Source of the DNA: Nitrospira sp. CR1.3
GTDB taxonomy: Bacteria; Nitrospirota; Nitrospiria; Nitrospirales; Nitrospiraceae
Reading direction: 5' to 3'
Assembly: GCA_014055525.1 (NCBI GenBank)
Contig: WIAH01000008.1
Location: forward strand, 62,001 to 126,000
Length of the DNA stretch: 64,000 bases
Shown: positions 23,818 to 31,694 of the stretch, piece after piece
Layout: each line of letters starts with the position of its first letter
Position numbering within the stretch: position 1 is the stretch's first letter
Program-made: the position numbers and the translations under genes
Notes under the pieces: generated by a model
The model's input: the letters and a program-made list of their open reading frames with translations, nothing else
Databases searched by the model: none
Told to the model about the DNA's origin: nothing

Positions 23818-23911
23818 GCTTCAATAAGAAACGTGATCCTAGCAGATGGCTGGAAACCGCCGCAATGGGGCTCTCCTTGACAGCTTTCAGTCACCGGTGT
23901 ACGAAATCCTC

Positions 23912-24496
23912 ATGCGGCTTCGTCCAATCGATCTCCCCTTCTTCGACCGGTGGCGCTGGATTGCGTTGCCCCTCTGTCTCTGGCTCGCCCCCATCGTTTA
24001 CGCAGAGGAGCTTCCCATCACCAAGAATCCCTCGATTCCCGATTTTCAGAATCGTGTGGAAGATACCAAACCCTATGACTTCGACGCTCCGCCGCAAGGC
24101 ATGTTCCGCTCAATCACGTTGGCGGAGGGATTTGAGGAGGAGCTCAGCTTCCGCCGGACCCACGAGATTGTGCCGGTCAAACCGACCGAGCAGTTCCATC
24201 CCGACACGCCGGGGATATTTATCGTTTTCCAGCTCCATCAGCACTATCAAGCCTTTCAGGTTTTCGGCCGCTGCTTTCCTGAAGCGGTTCCCGGCCTGAG
24301 CCCCGAGTCGATGATCGGCCAGGATGCCATGTACATTGCGCTCGAAGACGAGTCCGGCTATCTCAAGCTCACCCCCCCCTCCGGAGGCTGGAAGCCGGGT
24401 CGCTACAAGGTGGCGATTTATGCCGGCGAGCAGGTCAACGAGGTGTCGCTGATGGGGACGATGCGCTTCACCGTCGGCGCGGACATGAAAAAGTGA
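23912..24496 (+). CDS. Hypothetical secreted protein, 194 aa
   Basis: Not recognised. The ATG at 23912 gives a signal peptide (WRWIALPLCLWLAPIVYA); a longer frame from 23846 is possible, and neither has a good ribosome-binding site. The mature protein looks like a single beta-sandwich domain: TPGIFIVFQLHQHYQAFQVFG, EDESGYLKLTPPSGGWKPGRYKVAIYAGEQV, TMRFTVG. That Gly-Arg-Tyr-Lys-Val-x-Ile-Tyr segment is common in Ig-like domains that sense or carry ligands. It is the last gene before the fluoride riboswitch. Function unknown. Confidence 0.68.
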   Translation: MRLRPIDLPFFDRWRWIALPLCLWLAPIVYAEELPITKNPSIPDFQNRVEDTKPYDFDAPPQGMFRSITLAEGFEEELSFRRTHEIVPVKPTEQFHPDTPGIFIVFQLHQHYQAFQVFGRCFPEAVPGLSPESMIGQDAMYIALEDESGYLKLTPPSGGWKPGRYKVAIYAGEQVNEVSLMGTMRFTVGADMKK

Positions 24497-24530
24497 TGCG
24501 TGATGAGTTGAACCGCGAATATGTCTTCAA

Positions 24531-24559
24531 TTGACGTTCCGGCACGGGGGGTATATAAG
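24531..24559 (+). promoter_or_regulatory. Sigma70 promoter of the fluoride riboswitch transcript
   Basis: TTGACG (24531-24536), 17 bp, TATAAG (24554-24559). Transcription would start near 24566, about 10 nt before the aptamer begins. The tight fit of promoter and riboswitch supports both calls. Confidence 0.75.
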
Positions 24560-24575
24560 CGACCTATCGATGTAC

Positions 24576-24632
24576 GGTGATGGGGTTCACCGGAACCGCC
24601 CGGGTTACGGCCTTGGGCTGATAACTCCTACC
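24576..24632 (+). ncRNA. Fluoride riboswitch aptamer (crcB motif)
   Basis: All parts of the fluoride aptamer are visible. The pseudoknot arm GGTGA (24576-24580) pairs with TCACC (24587-24591). Stem GGGGTT (24582-24587) pairs with AACTCC (24623-24628), with one wobble and the usual overlap at the pseudoknot junction. Stem GCCC (24598-24601) pairs with GGGC (24615-24618). The conserved single-stranded words GATGG, AACCGCC, GGGCTGAT and CTCCTACC match known crcB-motif RNAs. Fluoride binding with Mg2+ should stabilise this fold. It controls the terminator at 24664-24698. Confidence 0.9.
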
Positions 24633-24672
24633 TCCATCCGGTAGGAGCATCACCGCGATTGAAGCTCTTACC
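24625..24672 (+). promoter_or_regulatory. Antiterminator / anti-antiterminator of the fluoride switch
   Basis: GGTAGGAGC (24640-24648) can pair with CTCCTACC (24625-24632), which also takes part in the aptamer, or with GCTCTTACC (24664-24672), the 5' arm of the terminator. With fluoride bound, CTCCTACC is held in the aptamer, GGTAGGAGC is free to pair with the terminator arm, and the gene is on. Without fluoride the terminator forms. ATCACC (24649-24654) may also compete for the GGTGAT of the pseudoknot. Confidence 0.75.
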
Positions 24673-24698
24673 GAGGGCCCTTCGGTAAGGGCTTTTTT
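24664..24698 (+). terminator. Rho-independent terminator of the fluoride riboswitch
   Basis: GCTCTTACCGA (24664-24674) pairs with TCGGTAAGGGC (24682-24692), one wobble, followed by six T (24693-24698). It ends 9 bp before the ATG of the downstream gene. Confidence 0.88.
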
Positions 24699-24707
24699 AT
24701 TTGCGCG

Positions 24708-26396
24708 ATGGTGGCTCCAATGACGCGCGTTCGGTTTCCACAATATGAGATCCGGACCACGGTCCAGGAGATCCTGACCCAACTCGCTCTGCTGATCCGG
24801 CTCGAACGCAAAATGCTGGGCATCATCGCGTCCTATGCGGTCGCGATCGGCATGTTCATGCTGTGTGTCCCCATCGCCATTCAGGAATTGGTGAGCACCT
24901 TTTCCTTCGCCATCGAGCCGGTCATGATCTTCACCCTCGCGGCCGTGGTAGGACTGGCCCTGACCGGCGTAGCAGCCTTTCGCATTCTCCAGGCCAGGGC
25001 CGTCGAGACGCTGCAGCAGCGAATCTATACACGCATCGCCATCGCCTTCACGGAAACCCTTCCACGTCTCCACGAAGAATCGTTTCTTCCTCAGCATGCG
25101 CATCGCTTCGCCGAAGCCGACCTCTTGACCAGAGCCATGGTGGCCATGCTCGCGGACCTGTTCAATGTCGCGGTCGTCGGATCGATCGCCATGTCGCTCT
25201 TGGTCTTCTTCCATCCTAATTTTCTGCTCTACAACGTGATCCTGGTGGTCGGTTTCGTTGTGCTCTTGACCGTATTCGGGCAGGGCGGCTTTCAGATCAC
25301 GCTGGAAATGTCTCGCCTGAACTACGAACTCTATCACTGGATGCAGAACATCGCCGCCAACCTTCCGCATTTACGGGCCGCCGGGCGGAGTCCCTACCTG
25401 ATGCGGAAATCTGACGAGTTGACGAGAGCCTATAATCAGGTCCGACAGCGACGGTCCGACCTGTTGACCGGACGGCAGTACAAGGCCGCAGCCTTGTGGC
25501 AGGTCGTCGGACATACCGGAATGATCGCAACCGCCGGTCTGTTGGTGTCGGCGGGCCAGCTCACCGTCGGGCAGTTCGCCGCCGCGGAGATCCTGGCCGG
25601 CAACCTCCTGTTGAATATGGACGCGCTGGCCCGCAGGATGGTCCACATGTTCTTCGCCTTTGTCTCCTTTCGGGAACTGAACGCCTTCCTCTCCCTGCCT
25701 CAGGATCTGTCCGGTAACAAGGCAGTCGTTCCGCTGAACCAGTTCGGACTCCCCGGAATCAGGGTAACCGCGAGGGACCTCTCGTTCGCCCACCCGGGCT
25801 CTGACCCCCTCTTTCAGCGGTTCGACATGGAGATCGCTCCCGGTGAAAAGGTGGTCATCCAATGCCGCACGAGTTCAGAGAAAACGGCGCTCGCCAAAGT
25901 CTTAGCCGGACTGTACGCCCCGACGAGCGGTGTCGTCCGTTATAACGACATGAACCTTGCTGAAGTCACATTGGATTCGATCGACGCCTGCCGGAGCCTC
26001 ATGCTGGACTCCCATCCTGTCCTGCTCGAAGGCACGCTCGAAGACAACCTGACGCTTGGACGGCCCTGGATTTCGTACGAGGATGTGCAGTGGGCACTGC
26101 GATTCGTGGAATTGGATGAAGAGATCGATCGGATGCAGGATGGATTGACGACGATGGTCACCGGACACGCCGGACAGTTTACGTTGAGCCAAACATTACG
26201 ACTCTTGCTCGCCCGTGCGATCGCGACGCATCCGCACGTGTTGATTTTCGACGGCACGTTGCACAGCATGATCCCCTCGCTTCGCGAAGTCATCTTGCGC
26301 CGGCTTTGCTCAAAGGACGAGCCCTGGTCGTTGATCTTTGTCTCGAACGATCCGACCTTCAGCGCCTATGCCGACCGTCGCATCACGATCGCTTAA
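24708..26396 (+). CDS. ABC-exporter-like protein with a degenerate nucleotide-binding domain
   Basis: 562 residues. The N-terminal half has hydrophobic segments arranged as in type IV ABC exporters (MLGIIASYAVAIGMFMLCV, VMIFTLAAVVGLALTG, LFNVAVVGSIAMSLLVF, LYNVILVVGFVVLLTVFG, MIATAGLLVSAGQ). The C-terminal half aligns with an ABC ATPase, but its motifs are lost. Walker A reads CRTSSEKTA (Lys kept, glycines gone), the Q-loop glutamine is replaced (MLDSHP), the signature LSGGQ is LSQTL, Walker B ends IFDG with the catalytic Glu missing, and the H-loop His is Asn (VSND). ATP hydrolysis is unlikely. It is the first gene under the fluoride riboswitch, so a role in fluoride tolerance is expected, perhaps as a channel, scaffold or sensor (inference). 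The ATG at 24708 or 24720 may be used. Confidence 0.85.
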   Translation: MVAPMTRVRFPQYEIRTTVQEILTQLALLIRLERKMLGIIASYAVAIGMFMLCVPIAIQELVSTFSFAIEPVMIFTLAAVVGLALTGVAAFRILQARAVETLQQRIYTRIAIAFTETLPRLHEESFLPQHAHRFAEADLLTRAMVAMLADLFNVAVVGSIAMSLLVFFHPNFLLYNVILVVGFVVLLTVFGQGGFQITLEMSRLNYELYHWMQNIAANLPHLRAAGRSPYLMRKSDELTRAYNQVRQRRSDLLTGRQYKAAALWQVVGHTGMIATAGLLVSAGQLTVGQFAAAEILAGNLLLNMDALARRMVHMFFAFVSFRELNAFLSLPQDLSGNKAVVPLNQFGLPGIRVTARDLSFAHPGSDPLFQRFDMEIAPGEKVVIQCRTSSEKTALAKVLAGLYAPTSGVVRYNDMNLAEVTLDSIDACRSLMLDSHPVLLEGTLEDNLTLGRPWISYEDVQWALRFVELDEEIDRMQDGLTTMVTGHAGQFTLSQTLRLLLARAIATHPHVLIFDGTLHSMIPSLREVILRRLCSKDEPWSLIFVSNDPTFSAYADRRITIA

Positions 26397-26503
26397 GTCG
26401 ATTGGAACCAGCCGGGCGCGCAGTTTGACGGTCTTTCGAGCATTCTGTAGAATGCGGGTGTGACGCCTTTCCCCCTTGTTTGTGCCCTGGATCAGTGCCC
26501 CGC

Positions 26504-27232
26504 ATGAGCGCTCCACCCCCATGGGCTTCCGTGATCGTTCCGGTCAAGGATGAGCGAGAAAATCTCGCGCCGTTGACCGAAGGGTTGCTTAAGGTTATGC
26601 GTTCGCACGCGGCTTCCCGGACCCGCCCGTTTGAAATCATCTTCATCGACGATGGGAGCACCGACGGAAGCAGCGAGTTCATGGATCGATTGGCCGCCGA
26701 ACATCCGGAAGTCCGGACCTTTCATTTCGACCGCAATTACGGCAAGACAGCAGCGCTGGACGCCGGATTCACTCGGTCCGCCGGCGAACTCGTCATCGAG
26801 ATCGACGCCGATCTTCAGCAGGACAGCGAGGACATTTTGATGATGCTGCCCTTCACGGACAGCTACGACCTGGTGTGCGGGTGGAGGAAAAATCGCCAGG
26901 ACAACCTCGTGCGAAAAATCTCATCACGTATCGCCAATGTCGTCAGGAATATTTTCACTCATGACGGTGTTCACGATACGGGGTGTCCCCTGAAAGTCTT
27001 CCGGCGCTCTGCATTGGAAAAGCTCTATCTCTTCGAAGGCATGCACCGATTCCTCCCGGCGTTGACGCTCATGCACGGATTCACGGTCAAGGAAGTCCCC
27101 GTCCGGCATTACCCGCGCATCCACGGAGTGTCAAAATTCGGAGTCGGCAACCGGTTGTTCAAGAGTCTGTACGACCTTGTCGCGGTGCGCTGGATGCAAC
27201 GGCGCGTGCTGCGATATACATTCCGCGAATAG
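26504..27232 (+). CDS. DPM1/ArnC-like family 2 glycosyltransferase
   Basis: 242 residues from the ATG at 26504. GT-A fold: VIVPVKDERENLAPL at the start, IIFIDDGSTDGS, NYGKTAALDAGF, and the metal-binding EIDADLQQD. A CGWRKNRQD box and a KVPVRHYPR-like end (KEVPVRHYPRIHGVSKFG) match polyprenyl-phosphate sugar transferases. There are no C-terminal membrane helices, unlike ArnC, so it resembles DPM1. It probably loads a sugar onto undecaprenyl phosphate for the GT39 enzyme downstream. It starts 107 bp after the ABC-like gene and could be part of the fluoride-controlled transcript. Confidence 0.9.
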   Translation: MSAPPPWASVIVPVKDERENLAPLTEGLLKVMRSHAASRTRPFEIIFIDDGSTDGSSEFMDRLAAEHPEVRTFHFDRNYGKTAALDAGFTRSAGELVIEIDADLQQDSEDILMMLPFTDSYDLVCGWRKNRQDNLVRKISSRIANVVRNIFTHDGVHDTGCPLKVFRRSALEKLYLFEGMHRFLPALTLMHGFTVKEVPVRHYPRIHGVSKFGVGNRLFKSLYDLVAVRWMQRRVLRYTFRE

Positions 27233-27312
27233 TTGTGGGCCCTCGTGCGCGATTCTTTGGTCGTGGCTTGATTGATACTTGAAGAGAACGTCCATCACGC
27301 GTCACACCTCGA

Positions 27313-27633
27313 ATGTCACACTTCACCATGACGACGACCGAAATGATATGGGTCGCAATCGGATTTCTGGGCCAAGGACTCTTCTTCGGCCGCTGGGTCA
27401 TCCAGTGGATCGCCTCGGAACGAACGGCCAAGAGTCAGGTGCCGATCGCGTTTTGGTACATGAGTCTCATCGGCGGACTGATCACTCTGGCTTATGCCAT
27501 CTACCGGAAGGATCCCGTATTCATCGCCGGCCAGGGGGTCGGAGCCGTTGTGTATGTCAGAAACCTCATGCTGATCCGCCGCTCGAGCCATAATTCGGCC
27601 TCACAACGTGCGTCTTCGGTCGGTCCTTCCTGA
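27313..27633 (+). CDS. LAB_N-domain membrane protein (lipid A biosynthesis N-terminal domain)
   Basis: 106 residues covering a free-standing LAB_N domain: a first helix ending GQGLFFGRWVIQWIASE, then the hallmark KSQVPIAFWYMSLIGGLITLAYAIYRKDPVFI, and GVGAVVYVRNLMLI. Three membrane helices. The domain is found at the N-terminus of some LpxB proteins and as a single gene beside GT2 and GT39 genes, as here, suggesting a flippase or accessory subunit for lipid-linked sugars. An alternative ATG lies at 27328. Confidence 0.9.
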   Translation: MSHFTMTTTEMIWVAIGFLGQGLFFGRWVIQWIASERTAKSQVPIAFWYMSLIGGLITLAYAIYRKDPVFIAGQGVGAVVYVRNLMLIRRSSHNSASQRASSVGPS

Positions 27634-27660
27634 TCCAACACGCTGTACTCCTTGACGTCA

Positions 27661-29436
27661 ATGAACCGGGTTTCGATGCCGACATCAAAGAATCTGCTGA
27701 ACCTTGCAGTCCTTACGATCCTGGCCGTCCTGTTGCTCTTCGTGGGATTAGGCTCGATCGGCCTGACGGATCGCGATGAAGGACGGAACGCCGAAGCCGG
27801 GCGGGAGATGCTGGAGACCGGTGATTGGATTACGCCGACCTTCAACTATGAGCCGCGCTTCTATAAACCGGCGCTGGTGTACTGGCTGATGAGCGGGTCC
27901 TATTATCTCTTCGGAGTCGACGAATTTGCGGCGAGATTTCCGTCTGCCCTGTTCGGCATCGCGCTCATTCTGCTCCAATACTTGTTCCTTGCCCGCTGGC
28001 GCGATCCGCAGACAGGACTCTTCGGCGCCCTCATGCTGTTGCTGAACATTGAAATGATCGGACTCAGCCGCATGGCGCTGACCGACAGTGTCTTGGTGTT
28101 CTTCACGACGGCCGCGCAGCTGGGATTCTGGGCTGGTCTGTACGGGGAAGGCCGCAGTCGACATTGGCTCTGGTGTTTTTATGCCGGGATGGGGCTCGCC
28201 ACATTGACGAAAGGGCCGGTCGGGTTCATCGTGCCTCTGCTCACCGTGAGCCTCTACCTATCCTTCACCGGCCGATGGAAACAATTTTGGCAAAACGGTT
28301 TCCCGCTGCTCGGGACGACGCTCTTCCTCCTTGTCACACTGCCCTGGTACGCGACGATGCTTGCGATCCACGGCTCCAGCTACGTGACGATCGCCAAAGC
28401 TCAAACGGTCGGCCGCTTCATGGCGCCGATGGAAGGCCACGGCTTCGGTCTCTTGTTCTATGTCCCCGTCCTGTTGCTCGGATTTTTTCCCTGGAGCGGT
28501 TTCCTGCCGATGGCCATGTACCATTGCATCAAGACGTGGCGCGCCTCGCGCAAAGAGTCGATCGAGACCGCTCATCAGCCCGCTACTTCGAACGTCCGAC
28601 CTGCATTTGGTGAGCTCGAGCTGTTCGCCGCGCTCTGGGTTGTCGGCGCCTTCGTCTTCTTTAGCCTCTCATCCACCAAACTTCAGCATTACGTTGCGCC
28701 CCTCTTTCCCGCCGCGGCCCTGTTGAGCGCGGCCTACTGGCATCGCAGCCTTCTTGATTCCGGAACCAAAGGGCTGCGAGCCTCCATTCATCTGATGATG
28801 GGGCTGGGACTGCTCCTAGCCTTGGGATGTTCTTTGATCCCTTGGGCCTACGCGCGATTCCTGCCCAAGATGCTGAAAGAGTTTCCCGCCGCGGGGCTCT
28901 TGGACCCGAGCGCCGCGGACGCCGGCCCCTACGTCGCGGCGATGGTCCTCCTCGTCGGAATGGCCTTGGTCGGCTATTGCGGATTGCATGAGCAGCGGCG
29001 CCCTGGAGCCTTCTGGGCAGCCGGAGCCACGCTGGCCCTTGTGGCGTTGATCGCCATCCAACTCACGTTTCCTCTGTTGAACCGATATTTCATCGCTCCG
29101 CCGCAGGAACTGGCCTATGCCGCCGGTCTCAATTTAGGCTCCGCCGACCACTTCGTCGTCTATGGGGCGACCAGGCCCTCTACTGTGTTCTATGCCAAGC
29201 GCCGAGCGATCTTTGTCCCGTCGGGAGAAGAGGAAACCATTCGTGCCACTCTCGCAAGACCAGGACGGACCATGTTGTTACTCCCGGAAAGCTATCGCGC
29301 AAACCTCCCAGCACAAGCCGATCGGCTCATCCCGCTGTTGAAGCGTTACGGATATCTCCTGTTGGCGAACGAACCGATGGTCACTGTTCCCGAACCGGCG
29401 CTGGCCCAACCATCCACGCCTATTCCCGGCCATTGA
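27661..29436 (+). CDS. ArnT/PMT-like family 39 glycosyltransferase
   Basis: 591 residues from the ATG at 27661, with an in-frame TTG 9 bp upstream as alternative. GT-C fold with ~11-12 membrane helices. The first periplasmic loop holds the catalytic acid pair in TDRDEGRNAEAGREM and the FYKPALVYWLM box, both typical of ArnT-type enzymes that move a sugar from undecaprenyl phosphate to lipid A or protein. A long soluble C-terminal part (after ~430) carries the substrate-recognition domain. With the GT2 and LAB_N genes it forms a three-gene envelope-modification unit. No arnA/B-type sugar synthesis genes are near, so the sugar is unknown. Confidence 0.9.
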   Translation: MNRVSMPTSKNLLNLAVLTILAVLLLFVGLGSIGLTDRDEGRNAEAGREMLETGDWITPTFNYEPRFYKPALVYWLMSGSYYLFGVDEFAARFPSALFGIALILLQYLFLARWRDPQTGLFGALMLLLNIEMIGLSRMALTDSVLVFFTTAAQLGFWAGLYGEGRSRHWLWCFYAGMGLATLTKGPVGFIVPLLTVSLYLSFTGRWKQFWQNGFPLLGTTLFLLVTLPWYATMLAIHGSSYVTIAKAQTVGRFMAPMEGHGFGLLFYVPVLLLGFFPWSGFLPMAMYHCIKTWRASRKESIETAHQPATSNVRPAFGELELFAALWVVGAFVFFSLSSTKLQHYVAPLFPAAALLSAAYWHRSLLDSGTKGLRASIHLMMGLGLLLALGCSLIPWAYARFLPKMLKEFPAAGLLDPSAADAGPYVAAMVLLVGMALVGYCGLHEQRRPGAFWAAGATLALVALIAIQLTFPLLNRYFIAPPQELAYAAGLNLGSADHFVVYGATRPSTVFYAKRRAIFVPSGEEETIRATLARPGRTMLLLPESYRANLPAQADRLIPLLKRYGYLLLANEPMVTVPEPALAQPSTPIPGH

Positions 29437-29440
29437 CGCG

Positions 29441-30565
29441 TTACTCCACTGCCAGCGCTCCCCTGAACTCAATACTTGCGAGCAGCCCAAGTAGCACGAG
29501 GAGGACAAATCCCGCTTCCGTGGTCAGGGCATAGGGTCCCGATGCCTTGACAATCTGCACCTCTGACCGGCCGTCCCGCTCTCGCAGCCAATGCGCCAGA
29601 CAGACACAGAGGACCGTCATCGTCACCCACGCAGATCCGGTGGTCATCCCGAGGCCGAGTCCGATAAGGCTTTGCGATAGACTCTTCGAAAACCAGCCTG
29701 CGCTATCCGCTTGCTTCATGGCCTGATAGGCGTGGCCGACCAGTCCTATCGTCGTCAGCAACATGCCGCATCCGATGAGTTGCGGGCCAGGCCAGAGATC
29801 GGACGGACGGTGGCCGATCGTCCAGACCAATGCATAGCTCCCGGCGAGAAAGGGCGTCAGTGAATGGAGTGCCGCGGCGAGCGAGAAGCGCCAGTCCCGC
29901 CAGGGATGAGCCACGAGGATACCCGCTAGCCAGCCGAGTACCGCACCGCCCACCGTATCAGTCAAGAAATGAGCGCCGCGAAGAATGCGACTGAGCGCAA
30001 TCGCTGCGGCGATGCCGACGATGACCCAGCGAGCTCGTGGAAATCTGACGGCCAAAACTGCGGCAACCGCGAACGAGACTGTTGCGTGACCCGAAGGAAA
30101 GGAATCCCACCCGCTCCCCCCGGCTGGAGAGAGTGCGAAATTTCCCGCGTGCATGAACTTGGGCCGAGGTCTGCCGACCAGATGCTTGACGCCGTTGCTG
30201 ATCAGGCCCGCCATCCCGTGAGCCAGGAGGCTTTGCCATCCGGCGTCTCTCCATGCGACCCACTTCAGCGTCATACCGACGGCCAGAATGACGAGGCTGG
30301 CGGCTGCCAGGGATTCGCCCCTGCCGAGCAGATCACCGATGTCGCTGAGTTGAGCGAGCCAAGGATCCGGCAGATAGCCTACCGGATGATACAGAGAGCG
30401 CACGAATCTTGTGATTGGCGCATCCCATTCGAACATTCCGATGAAGGCCAGAACGAGCGCTGCGAGGGAAAAGGCGAGTGACGTGATGCGGGGAGCAACG
30501 GAGGGTGGAGTGGAATCCGGTCGTACTGACTGCTCCGCGCCCGCTGCGTCCCGCTCGCCGACCAC
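29441..30565 (-). CDS. PAP2-family phosphatase, membrane
   Basis: 374 residues, ~9 predicted membrane helices. The acid phosphatase signature is complete: KHLVGRPRPK (motif 1), PSGHAT (motif 2) and SRILRGAHFLTDTVGG (motif 3, catalytic His). Such enzymes dephosphorylate undecaprenyl diphosphate or phosphatidyl-phosphates at the periplasmic face. The C-terminal ~150 residues add four more helices beyond the usual PAP2 core. Last gene of the leftward run; it starts 1 bp after the stop of the propeller gene and converges with the GT39 gene, 4 bp apart. Confidence 0.9.
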   Translation of the reverse strand: MVGERDAAGAEQSVRPDSTPPSVAPRITSLAFSLAALVLAFIGMFEWDAPITRFVRSLYHPVGYLPDPWLAQLSDIGDLLGRGESLAAASLVILAVGMTLKWVAWRDAGWQSLLAHGMAGLISNGVKHLVGRPRPKFMHAGNFALSPAGGSGWDSFPSGHATVSFAVAAVLAVRFPRARWVIVGIAAAIALSRILRGAHFLTDTVGGAVLGWLAGILVAHPWRDWRFSLAAALHSLTPFLAGSYALVWTIGHRPSDLWPGPQLIGCGMLLTTIGLVGHAYQAMKQADSAGWFSKSLSQSLIGLGLGMTTGSAWVTMTVLCVCLAHWLRERDGRSEVQIVKASGPYALTTEAGFVLLVLLGLLASIEFRGALAVE

Positions 30566-30566
30566 G

Positions 30567-31694
30567 TTACGGGACCCATTCGGCTAAGAACACGTTGAAT
30601 TCGCCGGGCGCCTTCGCCTGGCGATCAGAGACCCAGACGAGCCGACTACCGTCTGGGGAAAACATGGGGAAGCTGTTGAACTGGCCCTCAAATGTCAGCC
30701 GCTCGAGGCCGGATCCGTCATCTCCGACGAGATAGAGATGAAAGCTCGGACGGCCACCCTCCCCTTTCGTCTCCACATTGGACGAAAAGATGATGCGCCT
30801 GCCATCCGGATGGAAAAAGGGAGAAAAATTTGATGCGCCGTTCGTCGTAATCTGTCGCTTACCGCTGCCGTCGGCGTTCATGACCACAATTTCCAGTTGC
30901 CCCGGTTCGACGAGGCGCTGACTGAGCAAGTCTTTATATCGGGCGATCGCCGCCGGATCGGTCGGATGCGAGGCCCGATACACGATCCGCTTGCTGTCCG
31001 GCGAAAAGAAAGCCCCGCCATCGTAGCCGATTTCGTCTGTCAGCCGGCGGGGTCTCGTTCCATCGAGATTCATCGCATAGAGATCCAGATCTCCATCCTT
31101 CATGGAGGTCCAGACGATCGTTTTGCCGTCCGGAGATACGGTGGCTTCCGCATCGTACCCGGGCGATGAGGTGAGACGCTGCATCTCCTGCCCATCGATG
31201 CGGACCGCGTAGAGGTCATAATCGTCCAGCGCCCACCGGTAGGCGCCGTCACGTTTCGGCTTCGGCGGACAATTGGGGCCCGAAGCATGGGTCGAGGAGT
31301 ACAGGACGCGGCGATCGCCCGGGAAAAAATAGCCGCACGTGGTGGCGCCGGCGCCGGTGCTGACCAGTCGAATGTGGTTACTTTCGAGGTCCATGACATA
31401 CATCTGGTAACAGCCGAGACCGGCTTCCGCCGGCTTGAGAGTGGCGGCGAAAGACTCGCTCATCCAATTGTTGGTTGATTGGAAAATCAGTTTGGTTCCG
31501 TCGAACGAAAAGTAGGCTTCGGCGTTCTGGCGGCCGAACGTGAGTTGCCGGATGTTCCTCAAATGTCGCTCGACTCCTCCCGCGGATTTAACCGTCGCCG
31601 TCGCTTTGCGCTCTTCGCTGCCGACTGCCTGACTCCAGAAGGCGGCGCTGAGCGCCACCGCCGCACAACAACTACCGAACAAGACGCTTTTCAT
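30567..31694 (-). CDS. TolB-like WD40/PD40 beta-propeller protein, periplasmic
   Basis: 375 residues with a signal peptide (SCCAAVALSAAFWSQAVG). At least five PD40 repeats of the type SPDGKTIVWTS, SPDSKRIVYRAS, HPDGRRIIFSSN and SPDGSRLVWVSD, spaced ~45-60 residues. The fold is a TolB-like propeller. It lacks the TolB N-terminal domain, so a Tol-Pal role is unlikely. It overlaps the end of the M1 peptidase gene by 23 bp, so the two are translationally coupled and may act on the same peptides (inference). Confidence 0.88.
   Translation of the reverse strand: MKSVLFGSCCAAVALSAAFWSQAVGSEERKATATVKSAGGVERHLRNIRQLTFGRQNAEAYFSFDGTKLIFQSTNNWMSESFAATLKPAEAGLGCYQMYVMDLESNHIRLVSTGAGATTCGYFFPGDRRVLYSSTHASGPNCPPKPKRDGAYRWALDDYDLYAVRIDGQEMQRLTSSPGYDAEATVSPDGKTIVWTSMKDGDLDLYAMNLDGTRPRRLTDEIGYDGGAFFSPDSKRIVYRASHPTDPAAIARYKDLLSQRLVEPGQLEIVVMNADGSGKRQITTNGASNFSPFFHPDGRRIIFSSNVETKGEGGRPSFHLYLVGDDGSGLERLTFEGQFNSFPMFSPDGSRLVWVSDRQAKAPGEFNVFLAEWVP

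Noticed and set aside
24497-24530. GTGATGCGTGATGAG words before the riboswitch promoter as an operator
   Set aside because: Too short and imperfect; more likely another of the intergenic repeats.
24564-25370. 268-codon minus-strand ORF over the riboswitch and ABC-like gene
   Set aside because: It covers structured RNA and a transmembrane gene in antisense and is low in hydrophobic pattern; a shadow.
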